NCBI RefSeq assembly: GCF_030247195.1
Contig: NC_080671.1
Coordinates: forward strand, 182,817,725-182,881,724
DNA from: Topomyia yanbarensis
Lineage: Eukaryota; Arthropoda; Insecta; Diptera; Culicidae
Length of the DNA stretch: 64,000 bases
Reading direction: 5' to 3'
Every line of letters starts with the position of its first letter. The stretch's first letter is position 1. Positions 54,021 to 64,000 of this stretch are shown piece by piece. The translations under genes and the position numbers were made by a program. The notes under the pieces are model-generated. The model saw nothing but the letters and a program-made list of their open reading frames with translations. It was not told where the DNA came from and searched no databases.

Positions 54021-57000
54021 AGTTACATATAAAATAAAGCTCTGGTATCCACAATTTCGAATTCTCAAGTTATTAGATTAAAATGTCTTTCAAATTTTTC
54101 TCCGCTTTCATCATATGACAATTTAATAGGGTGAATAATTACAAAGAAATTACAATTCTTATTTTTCTTGCTCTTCTATGAATACCAGACGTTTTCACCC
54201 ACCTTCCGGATAAAAATTCGGGCCCCCAAACGCGACCCGGGCCCCAGGGCAATTGCCCCGGCTGACCCCCCCCCCCTCTCATCGGGCCTGGCTCTGGGTA
54301 TGAGTGCTTCTCGTTTATCAAAATGCTGAAGCTGGCTATAATTCCTCTATATAAAACTATAGAACAAAAGGTAACATACTCTTTTAGCTGATAACTTTAA
54401 AAGTAATATTAATATTGCAATTTCGTACTGACGAAACACGAGTTTCAGTTGGTCGATACGGCCCCTCATGACCGTATCCTACGCTGTCTGCAATTTATGT
54501 TGCCCACAGTGTGCCACAATCCTTGACATTTGTCTTGGTCACAATTTATTGCCGGAGATAAAAATTGTTCCACGATTGTGCCATGCAACTCGCCAATGTC
54601 ACCCCTACACGATTTCACCCGACAACAGTGGCAGGCAGTCCGTTTTAAACTGTCCTGCTCAGTAAGTAAATTTCGTAATCTGGCGAAACATCAGCGCCAA
54701 CGGGCCAGATCAAGCCTCGAGTTGCTTTTCCAAAAACGGCAATCAATGGGCATGGTGTGTGCAATCCGGGTGACACCAATTCAAGTGACGGCCCAAAAAT
54801 TACATCAATAAGAAAGAAATTTATAACTTATTCATCAGTTCGCCTTCTTTCCATCGCAACGGTCTGACTGTCGTACCACCCCCTCCCCTCAGCCAACAAA
54901 TTTCAGAGTAATTGCAAACAAGACGCGTCTCCACTATTAAAAACATAAAGAAATAAATCACACCGAGTCCTACATGCTCCAACAGCTCCAATGAAGCCGG
55001 TCGATCAGCAGGTTACGTGTGTTTATTAGATGTTGGATTTCTTTCTCCTTCGACTGTTGGACCTTTCGAGCATGCTGACCAGGAGGCAATCCAAAGTTAT
55101 GAAGTTACACGACTACGATGCGTCCGTCAGAGTGATTGCCTGCAGCCGGAGACGCTGCTGTGGGAGACTGCGGCCCGACGGCTTGCAAGAGTGGTTGCAT
55201 ATGGCTGTAGCAAGCTGGCTGACCGCTCGAAAAGGAAATGCTGCATTTTTCCGTTGCAGGTTTGGTTGTGGGCTCAGACAGGACTGAGTAATAGTAACTG
55301 GTTTTGGGTACCATCTGAAAGTTGCTGATATTATCATTGCTGTGGCGATATTCACGACAATACGTGCGAAGTACGGTAAGATGACTGGCATGATTGCATC
55401 TACTGGTTTCGATGGTTTACTGACCCGTTTCGTTGAGGGTAACTTGAAATTAATGATTATTATGTTGTCGTTAGTATAAATAGCACACACGTCATGTTCC
55501 GAACATGGAAGAGACTTTAGTGAGGTGAAAATTAAAATTAAACTTACATGGAATTGCCGGTTCTAGGTCATTTAAAAAATATTCATAATTATAATCAATT
55601 TTCTACTGAGTGTTTCCGCAATGACAACTTTCTGCTAACCTTACTCTAAGAACTCCTCGCGACGCCGAAGACTACAACGACCGAACACGCTAGCACAAGT
55701 GACGAACTCGACAGGTATTTGACCTAGAGCATAATTGAAACCGATAATAACTTCGCTCATTTCAACAACTGCGTGACATGACCGGAACCGGAGGTCCCGG
55801 GTGTACTGGTACAGAAGTATTTTATCACTGCACTACACCGCAATACAAGCTGACTTGCTGGCTTGCTTGTGAATGCATCTCGCTTCGGATCGCTCGTTGG
55901 CTGGGGCAACAGTCGCACTGCGCAAACAATTATCTACAATTATCGGTTTTTATTCTTATATGAAAGGCGTATTGTTGCAAATAACAGCTTCATAAAAAGG
56001 AACGATCGTACATCGACGCGACACGACCCGACCAACGGGCCAAGTGATTTAGTTTTCCTTCTGCTGTTATCTCGTTTGAACATTTACTCAACATTTTCAC
56101 CGCACCGCAGCAAAGGGTGTAACAATCCTTTTGTGTGGTTTGCATCTTTGCCGGTTCCTGCGAGGAGTCCAATTCGATTGTCGTCTCTTCTCTTCCTCCT
56201 AAACAAAAACCCATTGTGTGCCTTCCGAGAAAACCCTTTGAGCGGGTAACCTTCCACTTTTGGCGGGCGTAATTTTACTATCACTTTACAACCACAGAGA
56301 CTCAGTTACATAAAACTTGTTTCACTTTTATTCCTCTTATTTTGGTTTCCCTTGAGCAAAACAGTTGTCGTCTGACTTGAATGCTCGACAGGAAAGCCAC
56401 CGCAAATATTCCGTAGGTATAGCCTATCAACGTGGTCGTACAGCCTCCGATTTGAACGAACAATCAACCGTCGATCGACGTGACTGAATTCGAGTTGGCT
56501 CGCTTCGTATCCATGTATGAGTTTGTGTGCCGGTGCTGTTCGATAACTGTGCACCAATCCTTTTAGAAGCAGGCCCATTGAAGCCCGATTCAGATGATAC
56601 ATCAGCTTCCGACAACGGAAAAGGACGTTAACGTCACGTTACCATTCCGTCAGGATTGGTTGAATACATTTTCTCGCCGAAACGTTCCGTGCCATTGATG
56701 TTGGGTGTGCATACCTTCATATGATATCCATCTATGTTTAACGTTCCGTTGACGTGCTGAACCGTTGACGGAAACCTGACGTATCGTGTAAATCGTACTA
56801 AAGCCGAGAAGCGGCAGGCACAAGAAACTAGCGGTTTGGTAGCAGGTATGTCTCAGGGTCGCACTCGTTCGGGCTTTCCTCGATCATAAAACAAGCGCAA
56901 TCTTGACATTTCAATTAAAATTAATCAGCGAGAGCGCAATAAAGTATGATCGTCTAAAGCTAGACTTCTGGCGCGGGCATGGGAGTATATCTTTTGCGGG

Positions 57001-57327
57001 TGTTCCGAGTGGCTGGATGCAAATAAAAATCAAATTAAAGTCCCACTCCGTACGTTGCTATATTCCGTCAATAAATTGTCTCGTTTTTTTCTTCTTGTTC
57101 TTTATTTTGCTTTCTAACAAGGCAGAGTAGTTCTTCGGCGGCGAGGGTTGGTGGCAATTATTCTACACTAATAACTGTATTGTATTGGGTTATTATTATC
57201 AAATGATACAGATCAGTGCTTCTGTAAACCCAGGAACAGTCAATGCTTAGCACGCCGAATAGCGGCCTTCACGTGGTCTTATTTATTAGATTGCAATAGC
57301 AATACAGTGGATTCCCAATTTTTTGCG
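54021..57327. other. Unclassified DNA with a hAT-like end
   Basis: 54221-54296 is a G+C spike (GGGCCCCAGGGCAATTGCCC and a (C)12 run) that, reversed, begins CAGAGCCAGGCCCGATGAG, like a transposon terminus. About 55290-55480 the plus strand reads YHLKVADIIIAVAIFTTIRA then GFDGLLTRFVEGNLK, protein-like but short and unrecognised; the minus strand of the same part is also open (55113-55490), so neither is convincing. 55780-56300 and 56640-56900 have scattered CG-rich phrases with no assignable feature. Confidence 0.35.
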
Positions 57328-57658
57328 CTGTAAACACAATTAGACTATGCAAGATTTACTACCCAAAGGGGGTAGTATTTTGAATAGTCTTATTGTGTGC
57401 CGTGTTGCTTAAAGCACAACATTTAACTTAGAAGATTAGGTTATTGGATGTTAAGAAATCATCGCATCAGTAACCAGCACCAACTTGGGGTCGGATAGAC
57501 GATAAATCCAAACAGTTATACCACTTGTGTGAAAGCATAAAGTAACTGGCTATTTCCGAGTTATGTCTCGGGAAGCAAACACAGAGGCTCTGGTTCGCTG
57601 AACGAGTTTTTTTTGTGAAAGCATTTTTTTGGTAAATCTTGCATAGTCTTATTTACAG
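57328..57658. mobile_element. 331-bp MITE, CTGTAAA ends
   Basis: The left end is CTGTAAACACAATTAGACTA followed by TGCAAGATTTAC; the right end, reversed, is CTGTAAATAAGACTA followed by TGCAAGATTTAC. TIR of about 30 bp with one 3-bp gap. No coding. Confidence 0.75.
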
Positions 57659-58539
57659 AGGGGCTACACAATTACGGTGAGTTACAATTTAAAGCAAATT
57701 TGAGAGCTTCCACTGTCATCTAAAATAAAATTTATGTATACTTTTCTTATGGAAGGACAACATCAACAATTGGAGATTGGACTATTTCAATGGATGTTGA
57801 AACAACGAGAACTGAATCGCAATCTCTTCGCTGATATCAATAGTCAAGATATTTGCCCAACACCTTAATGTGCCAGATTCCTTCAAGTTCAGTTTTGGGT
57901 GGTTCAACAATTTTATGAAACAGTACGCGCTACATAAAGTGGGGAAAAATTATCCGCTGATGCCATACCATTTTACCCAATGCGTTGAATAAAGATGACA
58001 GACGCTGCTCTAACCAATCACGGTGTCTTTATCGAACCACTTTATTTAAAAAAAATTCGGCATCCGCGAAACTTCAAGACACGAAAGAATGGACTTTTCC
58101 CTTTCGTTTGCAACCGATCGCAAAATAATCGGTCGGGGGTCTAGAAAAACTTTTTATTTCAAAGATTTTTGTTTGAAAACAGGTTTTACAATGATACTAT
58201 TTCACTTTTTTGTAGAGAAATGTGAATTGATATAAAATCATCCAAGAAACTTATTAACATTTTATCATTTTTATACTAATTTTGAAATGGTCAATCAGGA
58301 TTTTCAAGTCTCTAAATATTTAATCGAGTTTGTTGAAATATAAATGTTTAAATTTCAGCTAAATGTATCTTACAGGATGGTGATGGAAAAGGAGGTTGAT
58401 TCAAGATTATATGTATCAGCCATCTTCCAGAACGAAGGAAGAAATGAAACAGAAGGAACGAATGTAGTTTTGACAGAAAGGAACTGTTCCGTTTTGCTAC
58501 ATTACCCAGCGTCCCAATTTAATACAAATTCCGTCAGCT
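57659..58539. other. Unclassified repeat-like DNA
   Basis: 57990-58030 (GCGTTGAATAAAGATGACAG) resembles 18820-18850, marking a shared old repeat. Nothing else recognised. Confidence 0.35.
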
Positions 58540-59400
58540 CTTCTATATGGGTCATTCCACGCGAAGTGATCAAAAAAAGATGCAAACTTGAAATCGACCT
58601 TCACGGATTTGAACAAAATTTGGAAGAATTGTTCATCTAGGGCCAATATATAAAAACCAAAATTTTTGTTTCAATTGAACCACCCCTCGGGTTATGGGAG
58701 CACCCCCCGTTTTGGCAAATTGCCAAAACCCTTGATTTTCTTTTGATCATATCTCTGGTTCTATTTACTCTAGAATCAAACCAGAAGATGGCTTATGAAG
58801 AAAATTGTTCAAGGAGTCTATAAAAAATATTATTTTTTGCCGACAGTGTTGCCAACTATGCAATTTTTTCAGTTAAATATTAATAGTTAATTTTTCTCTC
58901 AATACGTATATTTTAATTTTGAAAATTTTAATGCCATCGCGTTCCTTAGATATTTTTACATAAAAAACACTTATCATCCCAATATAATATGAGCGCATCC
59001 TGAGATACACCGTTTTGAAGGGAAAAACTCCGATTTTCTCATATAAAAATCCATTTTTATTGGCCAAAATTGAGAAAATCTTCAAACTGTCATAAAAATC
59101 GACCCTGATCTGCTAGAAGCAAACCAAATACGTAGTTTTTCATCATTTCTCGTCTACTTCACGAAAAATTATGTTTGAACTCAGAATACTCAAGTTGGTT
59201 TTTTAGTGCTGTGCGCTTGCGATTTTATATGGGGAGGGGAATTGCGGTTTTTTCTCTTCAAAACGGTGTATCTCAGGATGCGCTCATATTATATTGGGAT
59301 GATAAGTGTTTTTTATGTAAAAATGTCTGAGGAACGCGATGGCATTAAAATTTTCAAAATTAAAATATACGTATTGCGCCATGCCAATGGTAAAACGTAG
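58540..59400. repeat. Repeat with 123-bp inverted arms
   Basis: Left arm core 58897-59019 and right arm core 59257-59379 are inverted copies with few differences (AAACGGTGTATCTCAGGATG on the right arm). The arms encode almost the same peptide on opposite strands, which is a consequence of the palindrome, not two genes. 58540-58570 starts with TGGGTCATTCCACGCGAAG, a phrase I associate with common insect repeats. Confidence 0.75.
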
Positions 59401-59687
59401 CTAATAGTCGCTTTAGCATCAAACAGCAATAAGTGCACACCGTTGGTTTTTGCATAAGAAGTAGAACCTTTCATTCGTTTATTAAACTTCACTGGATGTC
59501 CGTCGTGTGTTATCTTGAACCAAACATTGCCCATCTGTGAGTTTTCATGAATCATTAAAAGTAGCAGAAACGAGTAATTGGCGCCATTTGCAAGTGGTCT
59601 TCTGTGTTGGCGATCGTTTGTTCCATACAACTACTTACACTCGGCGACTATTACAACTGTGTTGTGTGGTGTCAATTAACTGTTGTG

Positions 59688-60500
59688 ATGATGTCTGGAG
59701 ATGAACGTAACACGAAGCGGCTTAGAAGCAATACTGGCAGTACTCCGGTGATGAGGAAGGAGACCGAAGCAGACGGTGCCGTTGGAATTACCTTGGAAAT
59801 TGCTATGCAGATGTTAACCAAGCGATTCGATGAAACTAACGCAAAAATTGACTCCATGAAAGCTGACTTAAATGCCAAACTAGACGATATAAAACAAGAT
59901 CTCCAAAAGCAAATCAATACAGTTAAGGCTGACATCGACGATCTGAAGTCAAACTGTTCATCTGAGTTACAGTCTTTCAAAACAGATATTAAGGCGGTCA
60001 AATCCTTGGTTGACTCGACAGTAGAAAATTTCCATCGGCTTGAGAATAGGACGGAGCTGATCATTACTGGCATACCATATCTCAACAGTGAAAATCTTCG
60101 CAGTCATCTGGAAAACATTGCAAAAGCTATCAGTTTTGATACAGGTAAACTTGTCAACATTGAGTGTAAACGCTTACGCTCTGGCAACTTGGCTGCTGGT
60201 GACCGATGTTTTATTCTCCTGCAATTTTCGATGGCTTGCCTCAGAGACGAATTTTATGCGAAATACATGCTGAAACGAGATTTGAACCTCGTACACATCG
60301 GGATGGATTTGGATCGTCGAATTTACATCAACGAGAACCTCACTGTGCAAGCTAGAATGATTAAACGTGCCGCACTTCAACTACGCCGGGAGAGAAAATT
60401 GGCTGCTGTATCAACGAAACTTGGTATCGTGTATGTGAAGAAAGTACCTGAAGGGCCATCATTGGCCATTTTATCAGTTGATCAACTTAAACAAATCTGA
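59688..60500 (+). CDS. LINE ORF1 protein (coiled coil plus RRM-like domain)
   Basis: Begins MMSGDERNTKRLRS; an upstream in-frame ATG at 59604 would add 28 hydrophobic residues and looks like leader. Residues about 40-110 form a heptad-rich coiled coil (FDETNAKIDSMKADLNAKL, IKQDLQKQINTVKADIDDLK). About 120-270 follow an RRM-like and C-terminal domain pattern (ELIITGIPYLNSENLRSHL, RRIYINENLT, LGIVYVKK) like L1-type or baculovirus-FP-like ORF1 proteins. Role: trimeric RNA chaperone packaging LINE RNA. 270 codons, no damage visible although the partner ORF2 is broken. Confidence 0.75.
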   Translation: MMSGDERNTKRLRSNTGSTPVMRKETEADGAVGITLEIAMQMLTKRFDETNAKIDSMKADLNAKLDDIKQDLQKQINTVKADIDDLKSNCSSELQSFKTDIKAVKSLVDSTVENFHRLENRTELIITGIPYLNSENLRSHLENIAKAISFDTGKLVNIECKRLRSGNLAAGDRCFILLQFSMACLRDEFYAKYMLKRDLNLVHIGMDLDRRIYINENLTVQARMIKRAALQLRRERKLAAVSTKLGIVYVKKVPEGPSLAILSVDQLKQI

Positions 60501-60635
60501 ATTGTATATGTGCACTTTATGTTTGTGCGAAAATGTTTATATTAATGTATTGGAAATGGATAGTTTATGTGAAAATGTACCTAGTAGTTTAGATAAGCAG
60601 CTCAAAAATGTCCATTGCTTCCCCTTCAAAACGTA

Positions 60636-63439
60636 ATGCCTGATCCTGTAAACAACACACTTCCGCATCTCACAATCTCGAAAGCAGTGATGGAGTCAGC
60701 TTTGAAATTCAACAAGCTGAATATTTGTCACGCAAATGTACAAAGCCTTTGTGCCCGCCAGTTCACAAAATTCGATGAGATCAAACACATGTTAGAGGCA
60801 TCGAAAGTAACAGTTGCATGCTTTACTGAATCGTGGTTGAATGAGTCTATTCCTGATCAAGCTGTGACAATTTCTGGCTACAGTATGTTACGAAATGACC
60901 GTTTGTACAGAAGAGGTGGAGGAATAGTGCTATACATCAAGGAAGGAATTCAGAATAAACAAGTGTATGCTTCTGTCGTATCCATGAGCTCCAGCTCCTT
61001 CACTGAGTGCATTGCTGTTGAAGTGAAAGTAGATGATATCAATATCCTATTGATTGCGGTGTACAATCCACCAGGCTCTGACCCTGCCCCTTTGTTGTTG
61101 ACTGAGTTGTCTAATTTGCTATCTTCGTACGAGCATATCGTCTTTGTTGGTGATTTGAACACGGATTGGAAGCACAATGGAAGAAGGCGTGATAATTTGA
61201 ATGCAGTTTTTGAGACTTTTTCTATGCAGGTCATCGGGTCAGAACCCACCTTTTTCCACGACGATGGGTGTTCGATGCTTGATCTGTTTGTGACAAATCA
61301 GCCTGATCGTGTGCTTGTTTTCAACCAAGTTAGTGCCCCAGGATTATCCAGACATGATCTGCTATTTGCTTCGCTCGATTTTAACATTCGTCGACTACAA
61401 CAACCAAGAACTTATCGCGACTATTCAAACTTCGATGCTGAGGCACTGCGTTCAGGAATTGAACAAATCCCCTGGGAGCAATTTTACTCTCTAACTGAAA
61501 CGGATCATATGGTGGAGTTTTTCAATAGAAAAGTTAGAGATATCCACGATTCTTTTATACCATAGCGAGTTGTCAAACAGCGCAGGTATCACAATGCATG
61601 GTTTAACGGAGAAATTCGTAGTAAAATTGTAGAAAGGGACATGGCATACAGAGATTGGAAAAATGCTAGGGATGTTGGTCAAAAGGAACATTTGAAGCTG
61701 ATTTACAAGTCGCTACGAAATCGTGTTACTACTCTCATTCGGCGAGCAAAATCGGATTACTGCAATAGGAGCTTCGATTTCACAAGTTCTACAAGTTTGG
61801 TTTGGAAACAGTTAAAAACATTTGGCCTCGGGAAGCTCAATCGAGAAAACGAGTGTGACTTTGACCCAGACCTTGTGAATAACACGTTTGCATCACATTT
61901 TGCTCAAACAAGTGATAGTGGTACTCTGAGTGATGTGCAGCAAGTCGGTCATTCAAACAATTTTTCGTTTCGTGAAGTTCAGCAATACGAAGTTGTTAAT
62001 GCAATGTTTGAAATTACAGCAAATTCTGTAGGGTCGGATCAACTACCATGGAGGTTCCTGAAAATAATCACTCCGCTTATCATCAACCATATCACATGGG
62101 TTTTTAATAGAATTATTTTGTCGTCGTCTTTCCCATGCATCTGGAAAAGGGCAAAGGTTATACCGTTGCGGAAGAAAAGACATTTAACGTCGCTGGACAA
62201 CCTAAGGCCAATAAGCCTTCTATGTGGTCTGTCAAAAGTAATGGAGAAATTATTGAAATCCCAAATTGTTGATCATCTCAATCGCAACAACTTGCTCACG
62301 GACAAACAAGCTGGTTTTCGGCAAGGACAAAGTGTGAAAACTGCTTTACTCAGAGTTTACGATGACATTGCGATCGCTGTGGACAGTAAGAACAGAGCAC
62401 TTCTCTTGCTGTTGGATTTCTCAAAAGCTTTTGCTACAATTTCGCATCAACGGTTATTACATAAGCTTCGCCTGCGTTTTGGATTCAATCTACATGTCGT
62501 TGAATTGATACGATCGTATTTAGCTGGAAGAATGCAATTTGTAGCGTGCAGAGGTATGACTTCAACAAATGTACCAGTTACCTAAGGCGTCCCGCAAGGC
62601 TCAGTTCTTGGGCCGATTCTTTTCTCGATGTACATTGATGACCTTCCTGATGTTTTAAAGAACTGCCGTATCCAGATGTTTGCTGATGATGTCCAACTGA
62701 TCTGCATTCAACCGGGAATGACGCTAGCGGAACTTTTCGCACTATTGATGGAAGATTTGCATGCTGTAGTGCGATGGGCCAAGGAAAACTCACTACATCT
62801 CAACATTTCGAAGACTAAAATTGTTTCGTTTGGAGCAAATCGCCGAGACACTTCATCACTACCTGAAATCGTTATCGAGCAAAGCCGCATCGAGGTCACT
62901 GATCATGCTAGCAATCTTGGACTCTTTTTTCAGATGAATCTTGGATGGGATAAAACTATTGCGGTACAGTGTGGAAAGGTGTATGCTTGTCTGCGTACTC
63001 TAAGATCAACAACTTTTGGTTTTCCCGAGCATATCAAATTGAATCTCTTCAAATCCCTTGTTCTACCGCATTTTATTTTCGGAGATGTAATTCATATGAA
63101 CATGAGCGTAGCAATGATGTCTAAGCTGGAGGTCGCTCTCAACGATTGCGCACGTTATGTGTATAGCATAAATCGACGCACATCCGTTCGTCATTTGCAG
63201 AAAAATCTTCTTGGATGCCCCTAAATTTCTACCAGATGAGATCGTGTCTATTTATGCATAAAATCGTTCATCATAGGTCGCCAAACTACCTCTTCGCAAA
63301 ACTTACCTCTTTTCAAAGCAACAGAACGGGGAATTTAGTAGTCCCTACACACAATACAGCGAATTATGGAAGGACATTTTTCGCGCGGGGTGTGGTGTTT
63401 TGGAACACCGTGTTTTCGCATATGTTCTACAGAATTTGA
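60636..63439 (+). pseudogene. LINE ORF2 with two nonsense codons and one frameshift
   Basis: The first ATG in frame is 60636. Endonuclease boxes: NICHANVQSL (N34), TESWLNE (E65), GDLNTD (D173, N175), MLDLFVTN (D216), SRHDLL (H240). A TAG at 61563 interrupts after HDSFIP; the frame continues RVVKQRRYHNAWFN. RT boxes: LLLDFSKAFATIS (usually FDTI), then TAA at 62583 immediately before [13 protein letters not shown], then MFADDVQL with the catalytic Asp pair. At about 63215 a frameshift separates LQKNLLG from FYQMRSCLFMHKIVHHRSPN and the end GRTFFARGVVFWN. Without the three lesions this would be a single ORF2 of about 930 codons. Confidence 0.88.
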
Positions 63440-64000
63440 ATTTCTCTGAATCGCCAGCTCACAAAATTTTGATGGCTGACTGATTGATTTGTCCGTCAAC
63501 TTTCCCTTTCCTTTCCCACCGCTATCTTTGATTTCTTTCTTCAGTTTTTGCTTCTCAACATGCCGGACTCAGTCTTTCTTCCGTACTATTATCTCGTCCA
63601 CAAGAAAACAAGAAACCAATTACAGACGCATAAACATATTAATAAATCGTCCAGAATAGACGGATGAATTCTTTAAACAATGATTTTTCCATACACAAGT
63701 GTCATTTTTTAACCGATTTTGATCATAAATAGGTCGTTGGATGCGGAATTATATTTCCATTTAAACAAAGACGCTTAGTAGTGAAAATGAAGAGCAATTT
63801 TTATACTTTTATTGAAAAAATCGCTAAATTATAGGTACTTTTATATTGTTGTCCTAAAACCGCATAGTACTTTTAACAAAAGTACATAACATAGCATACC
63901 GTTATAAAGGTTGTTTCTTCTTCTTTCCAAAACACTTAGAGAATTTAAAATCTGTTGAAAAATGACCGCGTTGAAAAAAATTTCGTGCTGAAAACCACGA
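63440..64000. other. LINE 3' region and unclassified DNA
   Basis: To about 63660 this is probably the LINE 3' untranslated region, pyrimidine-rich at 63500-63560. The remainder is A+T-rich without recognised features. Confidence 0.4.

Larger units (their letters stand above)
59540..63660 (+). mobile_element. Jockey/CR1-group LINE, inactive
   Basis: Plus-strand LINE with leader, ORF1 (59688-60500), a 135-bp gap and ORF2 (60636-63439) with endonuclease and reverse transcriptase but no RNase H. The 5' and 3' borders are approximate: no target duplication was found and the 3' end has only an A+T-rich TTAATAAATCG stretch near 63640. It lies directly beside the long inverted repeat. Confidence 0.8.

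Noticed and set aside
55113..55490. 125-codon minus-strand open frame
   Set aside because: The opposite strand is also open over the same DNA and neither has a recognisable domain.
1..64000. CRISPR array, phage, operon or defence island
   Set aside because: Direct repeats here are satellite or transposon repeats with irregular spacers and eukaryotic features; no cas-like or operon-like genes.

Overview
This is a repeat-dominated stretch of an insect nuclear genome, most probably a culicine mosquito. The bases for this are A+T-rich non-coding DNA, LINE, SINE and MITE families with dipteran features, replication-type histone 3' stem-loops, and many copies of a repeat ending in GAGAAAGGCAAA that I associate with mosquito genomes from memory, without a database check. 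There is no prokaryotic operon structure, CRISPR array or phage. I found no complete single-copy host protein gene. The window reads as an intergenic or large-intron region filled by successive waves of mobile elements.

Layout. 1-2284: two tandem 1.2-kb copies of the GAGAAAGGCAAA repeat, each with a (CA)n tract. 2660-3673: a terminal-inverted-repeat (TIR) element with a second MITE nested inside. 7.8 kb: a tRNA-derived SINE. 8.1-8.9 kb: a Tc1/mariner-type transposase relic split by a 136-bp-arm palindrome. 9.25-10.39 kb: a histone-cluster relic with three perfect histone 3' stem-loops and an H3-tail-like reading frame that lost its usual ATG. 13.5-14.1 kb: a foldback element with a 10-bp target duplication. 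14.8-16.5 kb: the least repetitive part, possibly a promoter and first exon of a plus-strand gene. 18.1-20.1 kb: a piggyBac-type MITE (TTAA) followed by a hAT-type MITE (8-bp duplication).

22.3 and 25.7 kb: further tRNA-SINEs. 27.0-30.8 kb: a three-level nest in which the mosquito repeat holds a decayed R1-clade LINE that itself holds an ORF1-only LINE copy. 33.8-46.2 kb: a chain of non-autonomous DNA elements, including one (40770-43210) that carries a dimeric satellite array. 46.9-53.7 kb: a nearly complete I-clade LINE on the minus strand, inserted with a 13-bp target duplication into an older copy of the same ORF1 family seen at 28 kb. 53.7 kb: a second copy of the 13.5-kb foldback unit. 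57.3 and 58.9-59.4 kb: a MITE and a long inverted repeat. 59.5-63.7 kb: a second LINE with an intact coiled-coil ORF1 and an ORF2 broken by two nonsense codons and a frameshift.

The elements are best read as a stratigraphy: the nestings give relative ages, and most autonomous elements are dead while their non-autonomous relatives dominate. The most unusual items are the histone relic, where the RNA-processing signals are perfect while the coding part has diverged, the satellite-carrying TIR element, and the ORF1-only LINE family.
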